Source of the DNA: a virus
Length of the DNA: 43,589 bases
Strand: one strand, 5' to 3'
Virus record (IMG/VR): IMGVR_UViG_3300038629_000146
Location: 1 to 43,589 of that record
This document shows, in pieces, positions 22,816 to 30,749 of this stretch. Within the stretch, counting starts at the first letter, position 1. Each line of letters opens with the position of its first letter. The notes under the pieces are model-generated. The model was given only the letters and a program-made list of their open reading frames with translations. It had not been told where the DNA came from and did no database searches. The position numbers and the translations under genes are program-made.

Positions 22816-25800
22816 CATAAAAATCTCAGCTCTGCCTCCAGCCATAACTCCTCTGGATAATGCGAACACTTTATTAGAGACGACGGTTCTCGAAGCTGGG
22901 GAAGAAGTAAGCCGACGAATCACCGTCTCGGACATCGTGGCTGCAATAAGCGGTCTGGATGCCACGTTCTTAACGCTGTCTAACAACGCGAATCTACCGA
23001 ACGAGCGAGTGCTGACTGAGGGAACCAACGTCACCTTCGTTGACAGTGGTCCGAACGGTACGCTGACAATCAGCGTAACAGGTGGGGGATTCGGCGACGT
23101 ATTTAAGGTCGGAACTCCTGTAAACAACCAACTCGGCATCTGGACAGGTGACGGTACTCTCGAAGGGACTGACCAGTTTACTTTAGTGAGTGATCTTCTC
23201 CGAGCTGGATTGGGCAATGGACCCGGAATGCGGAACATCTCATCAACGAGCGCAACCGTCGCTAGTCTTTTGCCCAGACACGGTGATCCGAACACAGGAA
23301 TCTCTAACGCAGGAGATGACAGATTAGGTTTAACTGCTGGTGGCGTCGGAGGAATGATTCTCGTCGAAGCTAGCGCTGGTGTCGTTCACGCATTTGATAG
23401 CGGTCTAGGGTTGACAGCTTTCGCGGGAGGTGGACAGGGAAGCGCTACTGAACTTTTCAGTTCATACAGCGTGGTGACGACTGTTGCGACAACGGGTGAT
23501 TCGGTAAAGCTTACAGGATCAAATCAAGTAGGCTCACTCATGTACGTCAAGAACGACGGCGCGAATGCCTGCGACGTCTTCCCCGCAGTTGGGGATGATC
23601 TTGGTCTGGGTGTCGGCGTAGCACTTTCACTTCCGGCTGGTCAGTCGGCTGCATTCATCTTAACTATCTCTAACACCACTTGGACTCAGCTGATATTCGA
23701 AGCTGGTGCGTCTGGTGGCGACGTCTTCAAAGTAGGCACGCCTGTTGACAATCAGGTTGGAGTATGGACTGGCGACGGTACGATTGAAGGTAACGACAAT
23801 TTCCTTTGGGATGGTGCTGTCCTTTCTACATTCGATGCCGGTACGACTGATGGCTTGTCGCAGGGTCACGATGGTCTGAAGTATGAGTTCTCCTTCTCTG
23901 CGTCTAACTCAGTAGATTTTTTTGGCACAACTTCCAGTTATCAATTCGACCGCACGGTTTCGATTGGCGGTATCGGAGGTTTTGGAAGCCAAGGATTATT
24001 CATCGACGATACGAGTGGTAGTAGCGTCGGAATACAGTTGCGAACCAGTGGTATCAACCAGAGTGGTGCAGGCATAGGAGCGTTCAACTTCTCCGGTATG
24101 ACCGAAGTGGGATTACTGGGAGTTCCTTTCAAGTTGACTGACGGTGCGGCGGACACCTTCACTACCTCACTCGATGGGGCAGACATCAATTCAGTTGCCG
24201 TAGGGATTGCGGATTGGAATATCACGGGTCTCACCGGTCGCATCATGCAGGATGCAGAGACGCTGGCATTCGTGTCAGAGATAACTGGTGTTTCGTTCCC
24301 AATCTTAGCTCCAGATGGGACGGCTGGTGCTCCATCGTATAGTTTCGCTTCCGATACAGACATCGGCATGTTCCGTGTCAGTGCAGATATTTTAGGATTA
24401 GCAGCCAGAGCGACGTTGATAGCTCAGGCTGTTGGTGCTCTCGGTGCTAATCAATTCGTTGTCGCTCCCGGAGCCGTTCAGAACAATGTTTCAGCTCCGG
24501 ATCTTGGATTCGGTGATGGCGACTCCGGCGTCATGCAGACTGTTGATGACACCATCGCTCTGGTCGCAGGTGCAAATTTAGCAGTTCGGTACGCAGAGGC
24601 ATCTGGCAGTGTAATTCAAACTAATAATAGCGACGTTGCACTGACTGCAAGCGTTACTCAGACGCAAGCTGGAGGTCTCGCGCTGCTTAGTTCGTACAAC
24701 GAGATTTCAACTGTAGGGACGACGGGCGACGCTTTAACTGCATTCGATGTTTTTCAAGGTACTCGCCTCGTTGTCGTCAACAATGGTGCGAACGATCTTC
24801 AGCTTTTCCCAGCTGTTGGTGATGACTTTGGTGCGGGCGTCGATGCATCAATTACGATTGCTGCGGGAGATGTTGGAGTATTCCTTGGGCGTGATTCTGT
24901 AAATTGGGACGCTCTCCTCAACGCCGCTGCTGGTGGTGGTGGTGATGTATTCAAGGTCGGTACCCCAGTCGATAATCAAGTCGGCGTTTGGACTGGAGAC
25001 GGCACCATAGAGGGGACTACAGGACTCACCTATGACGGGTCCGCTCTTGAAGTTGCCGGGACAATACAAGTTTCAAATGCAGCCGGTCCTGCAATGCTGG
25101 ACGAGGCTGCGACCAGCACTAATCCGACGCTGGTTCCGAATCGTGCCGATCCTGATACCGGCATCAGTGGTAATGGAGTTGATCAACTCTTTCTCGTTGC
25201 TGGTGCGGTTCAGATGCTCCGAGCTACGGAAGTTCCCGGTTCCAGACAGATCACCATTACTCCCGGAATTATAGACAACAATCCAGCACTTCCAGCACTG
25301 GCATTTGGTGACGCTGACACTGGCTTCTATGAGTCAGCCGACGACACCTTGAAAGTATCCATTGACGGCACTGCTAGATTTGTCTGGGCGGCGAATTCGT
25401 TCAACTCCGAGGTAGCAACCGGACCTGCGATGCTGAACGTGGCATCGGGCGCTTTGATTCCGGTGTTCACCCCGGATAGGTCCGATTCGGATACGGGTCT
25501 GGCATCTGCTGGTGCCGACATACTCACTCTGCCTGTAGGAGGCGTCGAAGCTCTGCGGCTTGCGGAGGTTTCCAGTCGCATCATCCAGACCAATGCGAAC
25601 CACGTCGGACTCACTGCCAGTGTCACGCAGACGCAGGGAGGCGGACTTGCACTGCTCAGTTCGTACAACGAGGTTGCAACGGTAGCGAACGAGGGTGACG
25701 CACTGACTGCGTTCGCCGTGACCGAGGGCATAAGGCTCGTCGTCATCAACAACGGAGCCAACGGTCTCCAACTCTTTCCGGCGTCAGGCGACGACATCGG

Positions 25801-26767
25801 AGCCGGTGTCAATGCGGCAATTACAATTTCAGCGAACAGTGCTGCCGTGTTCTTAGGACGTGATGCCACGAACTGGGATCAACTGCAGAATCAAGGTCAA
25901 AACGGTGGAGCGGTATTCCAAGGACTGGGAACTTGGAGGTACAGGACTGAGATCACGAGTCCTCCAGCCAGCGGTCAGGTCAGATTCAACAACGCTGATC
26001 CGACGTTGGCGACGGAGATGTTTCTTGCCGAGACGAATGCTAACGGCACCGACGTCAACAACTTCCTTGACCTGCTGACAGCAGGCTCAATCTTCTACAT
26101 TCAAGACAAGGCTATCTCAGCCAACTTCTTCCTCGTGGAGATCAGTTCCAACGTTGACAATGGAACAGACAGGACGTTTGGAATTGCGAACATCATACTG
26201 GAGGGTGCGGAACCGAGTCAGAATACTGAGGTTCTCATTGTCGCCACTGAATCAGGTGCGGACCAATTAGTATTTCCAGAATTCCAGTTCTTCGCTGATC
26301 AACTGGAGAATCCCAACAACGCGGACTGGACGGTCAACGCGCTCGCGCCTGCTTCACCGGACAGCAACAACGCAGGACTGACGGTAAGACTGTTCGATGA
26401 CACGACAGAGGAAGGCGTCGGGTTCACCATAGAAGTTCCCGCAGATGCTACGAACATCGTCTTCGACTTCGTAGGACGTGCAGAGACTGGTCCGGGAGTG
26501 GCGAACACCGTCGGTCTTGACATATACAACCGGGGCATCCCGGACAACGCGGCAGTCCAAGCGTGGAGTTCAGCGACGCAACTGACGGACCTTGACATAC
26601 CGACCAACGAATTCTTCCAAGAAGATACGCAGACAGTGGCGCTCGCTACTCTCGGCGTAACGGCAGGAGAGACCACTCAGTTCGAGCTGGTTCGTGTGGC
26701 TCCGACCGGAGGGACGGATTTGACAGGCGACTGGGACTTGCTGCTGATGAAAGTGAGTTTCACCTGA
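22808..26767 (+). CDS. Large repetitive tail fibre-like protein 2 (1319 residues)
   Basis: The largest gene of the window. It shares with the 18037 gene the module A unit (three copies), the NPTLVP...DTGI unit (three copies) and the LFPAVGDDLGLGVGVAL unit (three copies, each with a preceding SSYN/SSYS start). The last 250 residues are different (TEITSPPASGQVRFNNADP; then a jelly-roll-like region), suggesting an exchangeable receptor-binding tip. Codon usage matches the neighbours. Probably a fibre or spike; the two proteins may form an alternative or composite fibre. Confidence 0.65.
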   Translation: MANIKISALPPAITPLDNANTLLETTVLEAGEEVSRRITVSDIVAAISGLDATFLTLSNNANLPNERVLTEGTNVTFVDSGPNGTLTISVTGGGFGDVFKVGTPVNNQLGIWTGDGTLEGTDQFTLVSDLLRAGLGNGPGMRNISSTSATVASLLPRHGDPNTGISNAGDDRLGLTAGGVGGMILVEASAGVVHAFDSGLGLTAFAGGGQGSATELFSSYSVVTTVATTGDSVKLTGSNQVGSLMYVKNDGANACDVFPAVGDDLGLGVGVALSLPAGQSAAFILTISNTTWTQLIFEAGASGGDVFKVGTPVDNQVGVWTGDGTIEGNDNFLWDGAVLSTFDAGTTDGLSQGHDGLKYEFSFSASNSVDFFGTTSSYQFDRTVSIGGIGGFGSQGLFIDDTSGSSVGIQLRTSGINQSGAGIGAFNFSGMTEVGLLGVPFKLTDGAADTFTTSLDGADINSVAVGIADWNITGLTGRIMQDAETLAFVSEITGVSFPILAPDGTAGAPSYSFASDTDIGMFRVSADILGLAARATLIAQAVGALGANQFVVAPGAVQNNVSAPDLGFGDGDSGVMQTVDDTIALVAGANLAVRYAEASGSVIQTNNSDVALTASVTQTQAGGLALLSSYNEISTVGTTGDALTAFDVFQGTRLVVVNNGANDLQLFPAVGDDFGAGVDASITIAAGDVGVFLGRDSVNWDALLNAAAGGGGDVFKVGTPVDNQVGVWTGDGTIEGTTGLTYDGSALEVAGTIQVSNAAGPAMLDEAATSTNPTLVPNRADPDTGISGNGVDQLFLVAGAVQMLRATEVPGSRQITITPGIIDNNPALPALAFGDADTGFYESADDTLKVSIDGTARFVWAANSFNSEVATGPAMLNVASGALIPVFTPDRSDSDTGLASAGADILTLPVGGVEALRLAEVSSRIIQTNANHVGLTASVTQTQGGGLALLSSYNEVATVANEGDALTAFAVTEGIRLVVINNGANGLQLFPASGDDIGAGVNAAITISANSAAVFLGRDATNWDQLQNQGQNGGAVFQGLGTWRYRTEITSPPASGQVRFNNADPTLATEMFLAETNANGTDVNNFLDLLTAGSIFYIQDKAISANFFLVEISSNVDNGTDRTFGIANIILEGAEPSQNTEVLIVATESGADQLVFPEFQFFADQLENPNNADWTVNALAPASPDSNNAGLTVRLFDDTTEEGVGFTIEVPADATNIVFDFVGRAETGPGVANTVGLDIYNRGIPDNAAVQAWSSATQLTDLDIPTNEFFQEDTQTVALATLGVTAGETTQFELVRVAPTGGTDLTGDWDLLLMKVSFT

Positions 26768-27468
26768 TGGCTATTCGTACCAATGACGTTGACGGATCAA
26801 CCTTTTCGTTTGTTGATCCAGCGAATATTTTTACGCAAGATCCGTTCTCAGCGATGGCGTGGGCGAATCTTTATTCTGGTGACAGTAATCCCCAATCTCG
26901 TACAATCATTACTGTATGGGACAACCCCACTAGCAAGTCATGGTTCTTAAAACCTAGCCAAGTCATAACGCTTGAAATACGTGCGTCGTTATCATTTGAT
27001 GGTTCTGCGAATACTGTTTTGAACGGGACCACACTTATTGCGCTCGACCAGTGGAATCACATGGGTTTAGATTTTGATGGCACCGACCTGCATCTTTGGT
27101 TGAACGGGGTATTGGAAGCGACATTAAATGACCCCGGAACTGTATTTGATGATGGTGAAGACTTCGGAATCGGCGGCACTAGCGACGGTGGCAATACACA
27201 AGATGTTGATACAGCAGATGTGCGATATTACGACAGGATTTTATCAGCGGAGGAGTGGCTGACTATCTTCACTGCGCAAGGTCACGATGGAATTGTCGAG
27301 GGACTTTTACTCCGACCACTTTTGAATGACCGGGAATCCGGCATCCTTGTAACTGCGAAGAATCCCATTGATGCAGGTCCGGGTCAAATTGCTTATGGAG
27401 GCGAATTCGGTGCGCCTGTCCCAGAGTATGTAGAAGATGGCGGACTCAGTTTTAGAAGGAGAGTGTAG
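26767..27468 (+). CDS. LamG/concanavalin-like domain protein
   Basis: A 233-residue protein starting in the previous stop (TGATG). It has the LamG pattern: FSAMAWANLYSGD, TIITVWDNP, ALDQWNHMGLDFDGTDLHLW, LNGVLEATLND, DTADVRYYDRILSAEEW. This fold typically binds carbohydrate. Its place after fibre 2 suggests a receptor- or glycan-binding tip protein or a depolymerising fibre accessory. The DNA is richer in A and T than the neighbouring genes, which may mean recent acquisition. Confidence 0.7.
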   Translation: MAIRTNDVDGSTFSFVDPANIFTQDPFSAMAWANLYSGDSNPQSRTIITVWDNPTSKSWFLKPSQVITLEIRASLSFDGSANTVLNGTTLIALDQWNHMGLDFDGTDLHLWLNGVLEATLNDPGTVFDDGEDFGIGGTSDGGNTQDVDTADVRYYDRILSAEEWLTIFTAQGHDGIVEGLLLRPLLNDRESGILVTAKNPIDAGPGQIAYGGEFGAPVPEYVEDGGLSFRRRV

Positions 27469-27470
27469 CG

Positions 27471-27857
27471 ATGGCAGCGGTACTCAACAGAGCAACGAAA
27501 GAATTCAAAGCGTCGGCTCACACTCCGAACTACAGTTCGGTGGAGTGGATCATCAACCCAGATTTGTCAGCGGTACAGGGTCAGCCGAAGAAATACTGGA
27601 TGATCAATGGCGACGTGGTCACGCTGGCGACTCCGGCGGAGCAGATTGTCATCGACGATGCCCTCGCTGCTACGCGAGCCACAAAAGCTAAAGAGGAAGA
27701 GAAGAATCGGTTCGACAACGAACGACTTTTGAAAGCATTCGCGGAGTTAGTTTTGGATCAGTTCAACACGTTACGCGCAATCGAGGGACTGCCTGATCTA
27801 ACTTTCGCACAACTGCGGACGGCAATACGAGACAAGATTGACGTCGGCGCAAACTAA
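27471..27857 (+). CDS. Fibre-associated helper protein 1, 128 residues
   Basis: The N-terminal half is specific to this protein. The C-terminal 50 residues (FDNERLLKAFAELVLDQFNTL; FAQLRTAIRDKI) are clearly paralogous to the C terminus of the gene at 33023. Both genes follow large fibre or lectin genes, so they may be tail-fibre assembly chaperones or fibre-attachment subunits. The helix-rich C terminus looks like a small bundle. No named family. Starts two bases after the LamG gene. Confidence 0.55.
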   Translation: MAAVLNRATKEFKASAHTPNYSSVEWIINPDLSAVQGQPKKYWMINGDVVTLATPAEQIVIDDALAATRATKAKEEEKNRFDNERLLKAFAELVLDQFNTLRAIEGLPDLTFAQLRTAIRDKIDVGAN

Positions 27858-27869
27858 AGGGCGAAGATA

Positions 27870-28190
27870 ATGGAACAACCAAGAATAGATCTCAATCAAC
27901 AGCAAATCCAAATGGCTGCTAACGCAGGGGTCACCTTATTGAACACACCCGGAGCAGTGAAGGTTGATGGTCCGATGGCTAGCAGCGGAGTGGTAAGAGT
28001 TCTGTTGCAGCTGTTGATGGCTATCGCTAATAACGAGGTGTTGGTGGTTAACACTCCTGTGAAATTGGAGGATGCGCCTCCAGCGGATGACTCATCGACG
28101 GAGCCTCCTAATAAGAAGGTAGCAGAGGCAGTTGCAGTTGCCGTGGAATCGTCAGGAAACTCTGAAGAGGCTCCTCCTGCGGAGAAGTAA
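27870..28190 (+). CDS. Hypothetical protein, 106 residues
   Basis: GGGCGAAGA precedes the ATG. The first 70 residues are moderately hydrophobic and helical (QIQMAANAGVTLLNTPGAVK, VVRVLLQLLMAIANNEVLV), and the tail is an acidic, Pro/Glu-rich linker. Not a clear membrane protein. Sits directly before the lysis cassette. Function unknown. Confidence 0.5.
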   Translation: MEQPRIDLNQQQIQMAANAGVTLLNTPGAVKVDGPMASSGVVRVLLQLLMAIANNEVLVVNTPVKLEDAPPADDSSTEPPNKKVAEAVAVAVESSGNSEEAPPAEK

Positions 28191-28191
28191 A

Positions 28192-28563
28192 ATGGCGAGG
28201 GTCACGAAAGAGCAGGGAATCAACATCAGCGCGAGTGTCTTCGTGTCGTGGCTTACGATTGGAGCCGCATTCTGGCTGGTAGCGAAACCCATTTTGGTTG
28301 CATCTGTCAGTACAGCGATGGCGGAAGATATTAAGCAGACGGTGCAGCAGGAGATCGCGCCGATCAACGCGGCTTTCGTGGCTCTTCTTCAAACGAACAT
28401 TGCGAACACTCGCCGGAAGATTGCGAGGTTGGAATTCAAACGTGATCAGCCACCGAATGGTGATTGGACAGCGCAGGATTCTGAAGACATGGTGAATCTC
28501 CAATTAGAATTGTCGAGCAGCGAGTCGGCTTTGGCTGCTCTAACGGTTACGAACACGAGCTGA
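28192..28563 (+). CDS. Membrane-anchored coiled-coil protein, spanin-like candidate
   Basis: Starts at ATG 28192 after CGGAG. One hydrophobic segment at residues 16-38 (VFVSWLTIGAAFWLVAKPILV) is followed by a periplasm-sized helical, coiled-coil region to the C terminus (NTRRKIARLEFKRDQ; LQLELSSSESALAAL). This is the architecture of an inner-membrane spanin, and the gene lies in one cluster with a lipoprotein, a holin and a putative lysin. Not a match to a named spanin, so the call is inference. Confidence 0.5.
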   Translation: MARVTKEQGINISASVFVSWLTIGAAFWLVAKPILVASVSTAMAEDIKQTVQQEIAPINAAFVALLQTNIANTRRKIARLEFKRDQPPNGDWTAQDSEDMVNLQLELSSSESALAALTVTNTS

Positions 28564-29042
28564 TGGAACTTACACTGAAACGATTCTCTGGTGCCGACGA
28601 GTCTACTCTCGGACTGATCTTTGTTCATGAAGATTTCTTCTGCTATTCGCTGGAGGATCAGCACAACGAGCCAAAGATTCCGGGAGAAACTCGCATTCCC
28701 GCAGGAGAGTATGAGATCAAATTTCGTAACGAAGGTGGCATGCTCACACGGTACAAGAAACGATTTGACTGGCACAACGGAATGCTGTGGCTCCAAGACG
28801 TACCGGGGTTTCGATTTATTTATCTTCACGTCGGCAATAAGGATGATGATTCGGACGGGTGCATCCTTGTTGGCGACGGTCAAGTTCAAAACGTGACTGA
28901 GCGAGGTCAGGTGACCAGTTCAGTCGCAGCATACAGACGACTTTACGAGACCATCACGGAAGCACTGTCACCCCTGCCGCCCTCCCAAGCGACAGAAGAA
29001 GTGTGGATCAAAATATACGACGAAGACGAGGAGATAACATGA
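28563..29042 (+). CDS. DUF5675 family protein, putative lysis enzyme
   Basis: A 159-residue protein matching DUF5675: STLGLIFVHEDFFCYSLED, GETRIPAG at 41-48, and HVGNKDDDSDGCILVG around 89-104. The His and Cys region recalls the HxxG...SxGC motif of L,D-transpeptidases, so a role on peptidoglycan has been suggested for the family, without proof known to me. Its position next to a holin supports an endolysin role; no other lysin is visible in the window. Starts in the previous stop (TGATG). Confidence 0.7.
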   Translation: MELTLKRFSGADESTLGLIFVHEDFFCYSLEDQHNEPKIPGETRIPAGEYEIKFRNEGGMLTRYKKRFDWHNGMLWLQDVPGFRFIYLHVGNKDDDSDGCILVGDGQVQNVTERGQVTSSVAAYRRLYETITEALSPLPPSQATEEVWIKIYDEDEEIT

Positions 29043-29272
29043 ACACGATCATCGGAGCGTTTGTCGCAATGGTTATCGCATTGCTGACGGCAGCATTGGC
29101 GCTGCTGAGCGGGGAAGGAGTCACTTCTTTGAGTGATATCTCTGGTCTTCAGTGGACCATCCTGATCATTGGCGGAGCACTTACATTTTCCAAGGACTTC
29201 CAGACGATTACTATCCGACGTCTGGCAAACAAAGTCACAGGCACGGGTGACGGAGGAGGTGCCGTAGGATGA
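29039..29272 (+). CDS. Holin-like two-helix membrane protein
   Basis: Start at ATG 29039 with GAGGAGA upstream. Two hydrophobic segments (3-24, TIIGAFVAMVIALLTAALALL; 37-52, LQWTILIIGGALTFSKDF) are followed by a basic, Gly-rich tail. The size, topology and the KDF after the second helix are typical of class II phage holins, which make lesions in the inner membrane to time lysis. Located between the putative lysin and a lipoprotein. Confidence 0.7.
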   Translation: MNTIIGAFVAMVIALLTAALALLSGEGVTSLSDISGLQWTILIIGGALTFSKDFQTITIRRLANKVTGTGDGGGAVG

Positions 29273-29694
29273 ACTACTTAACCGTAGGAGTACGCCAGTA
29301 TCAGACGTTCTTCCTGCTCGCAATCATGTTGCTGCTGCAAGCATGTGCAGCATCCAACCCGGTTGCGAAAGCAGAAACGATTGAGCAACGTGCGTTTGCA
29401 ACGTACGGCACATTCGTGATCATCGAGGAGCAAGCTGCGAAGTTGGTCTCCAGCGGACAGATCTCGGACAGTGCTGTGCGTGCTATTGCACGTGCAGATT
29501 CGCAAATAAAATCAGTGGCAGATGCCCTGTTAGATACCGCTCTGGAATTCGTAGTGATTCGGGCGCAGTACGAAGCGGGGGCAACCACCGAGGAAAAGTT
29601 TGTAAGAGCCATGAACGAATTAAATGGATGGATCGAACGAGCAAGACCTCTCATTGCCACTCTCATAGCCGCAGTTAACGAAGCAAAGGAATAG
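29269..29694 (+). CDS. Phage lipoprotein, possible outer-membrane spanin
   Basis: A hydrophobic signal (TFFLLAIMLLLQAC) with a lipobox ending at Cys26 (LQAC) predicts signal-peptidase II processing and a lipid anchor. The mature part of about 115 residues is helical (EQRAFATYGTFVIIEEQAAKLV). Outer-membrane spanins are lipoproteins that fuse the membranes in the last step of lysis; this one is longer than most, so the role is a guess from context. ATGA overlap with the holin gene. Confidence 0.6.
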   Translation: MNYLTVGVRQYQTFFLLAIMLLLQACAASNPVAKAETIEQRAFATYGTFVIIEEQAAKLVSSGQISDSAVRAIARADSQIKSVADALLDTALEFVVIRAQYEAGATTEEKFVRAMNELNGWIERARPLIATLIAAVNEAKE

Positions 29695-29696
29695 AT

Positions 29697-30101
29697 ATGA
29701 TTGAATTAATTTTAATAGCCATTCGGGGACTCGCAGTGGTCACCAACAACCCGGCACTCGGTGGTGGGTCCAGCGTCAGGATGCAGGAAGCATCCGAACT
29801 TCTGGGTCTGCTTGGTGAGTTGCTGGAGCGTGGCGACGAAGCACATGATGACCTCGTCGCGTTCACGAAGGTAATGGAAGGTATGGCGAAGCAAGGTAGA
29901 TCGCCCTCTTCTATTGAGTGGGACACGCTCCGTTCTCGTAGCGATGCTGCGCACGATGTTATTCAGGAGGCTGCTGCAGCAACGGAGGAACCGGAGGTAG
30001 AGACGGAACCGGAGGTAGAGACAGAGCCCGCTCCTGAAGGGGAGCCAACCCCCGATCCCGATCCCGACCCTGATCCTAAGCCCGAGTCCGAAACGGAGTA
30101 A
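29697..30101 (+). CDS. Hypothetical protein with Asp-Pro/Glu-rich tail
   Basis: A short hydrophobic start (IELILIAIRGLAVV) and a helical middle (EASELLGLLGELLERGDEAH) lead into a repetitive acidic tail with two EPEVET units and a run of Pro-Asp dipeptides. Such tails are extended and may serve as spacers. AAAGGA precedes the ATG. It could belong to the lysis group or the virion; not recognised. Confidence 0.5.
   Translation: MIELILIAIRGLAVVTNNPALGGGSSVRMQEASELLGLLGELLERGDEAHDDLVAFTKVMEGMAKQGRSPSSIEWDTLRSRSDAAHDVIQEAAAATEEPEVETEPEVETEPAPEGEPTPDPDPDPDPKPESETE
29987..30022 (+). repeat. Perfect tandem 18-bp repeat
   Basis: Two exact copies of an 18-bp unit (29987-30004 and 30005-30022) encode EPEVET twice. 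Exact identity suggests a recent duplication; copy number may vary between relatives. Confidence 0.85.
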
Positions 30102-30104
30102 TCC

Positions 30105-30749
30105 ATGGCTGTCTCGATGACATTCAACTCGCTCCTTGAAGATATGCGTAAGTATCTGGAGCGAGGTACGGCTGTCGATCCCAGTGTGTTCGACCAGCTC
30201 CCCAGCCTTATCAATTTGGCTGAACGGGAGCTGGCGAATCGGTTAAAGATACTGGGATTTGTACGGGTCGTGACCGACACGTTTGGCGTCGGGCAGTCCG
30301 TGGTGCAGAAACCTAATCGATGGCGAGATACGATCTCGATCAACTTCGGTGTGGGAGTAGAGCAAGAGCGCACGCCATTGTTTGCTCGCTCCTATGAGTA
30401 CTGTCGGCGCTATTGGCCGGATGAAGACACCACTGCTCAGCCGAAGTTCTACGCTGATTACGATTACTTCAACTGGCTGATAGTTCCGTCAGCGGACCTT
30501 GCATATCCATTTGAAGTCAACTACTGGGAGTTGCCTGCGTTACTGGATAACGTCAACCAAACGAACTGGACAACGGATTTCGCCCCCAACAGTCTGCTTC
30601 ATGGCGCGCTCTTGCAGGCAACCCCCTTTTTAAATAACGATGAACGCATTCCTATTTGGGAAGCGATTTACGAGAAAGACGTTGCAATACTCGAAGCGCA
30701 AGACATGAAGCGCATCATTGATAGGAACGTCACGAGGGAGGCTGTCTGA
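30105..30749 (+). CDS. Tail adaptor-like protein, 214 residues
   Basis: Matches the phage adaptor pattern: FNSLLEDMRKYLERG, QLPSLINLAERELANRLK, a central beta part, FEVNYWELPALLDN, TNWTTDFAPNSLLHGALLQ, and a closing helix (IWEAIYEKDVAILEAQ). Such proteins form a ring below the portal or at the tail entry. It is the second adaptor-like protein after the 21377 one; together they may build the neck. TGATG overlap with fibre 3. Confidence 0.65.
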   Translation: MAVSMTFNSLLEDMRKYLERGTAVDPSVFDQLPSLINLAERELANRLKILGFVRVVTDTFGVGQSVVQKPNRWRDTISINFGVGVEQERTPLFARSYEYCRRYWPDEDTTAQPKFYADYDYFNWLIVPSADLAYPFEVNYWELPALLDNVNQTNWTTDFAPNSLLHGALLQATPFLNNDERIPIWEAIYEKDVAILEAQDMKRIIDRNVTREAV

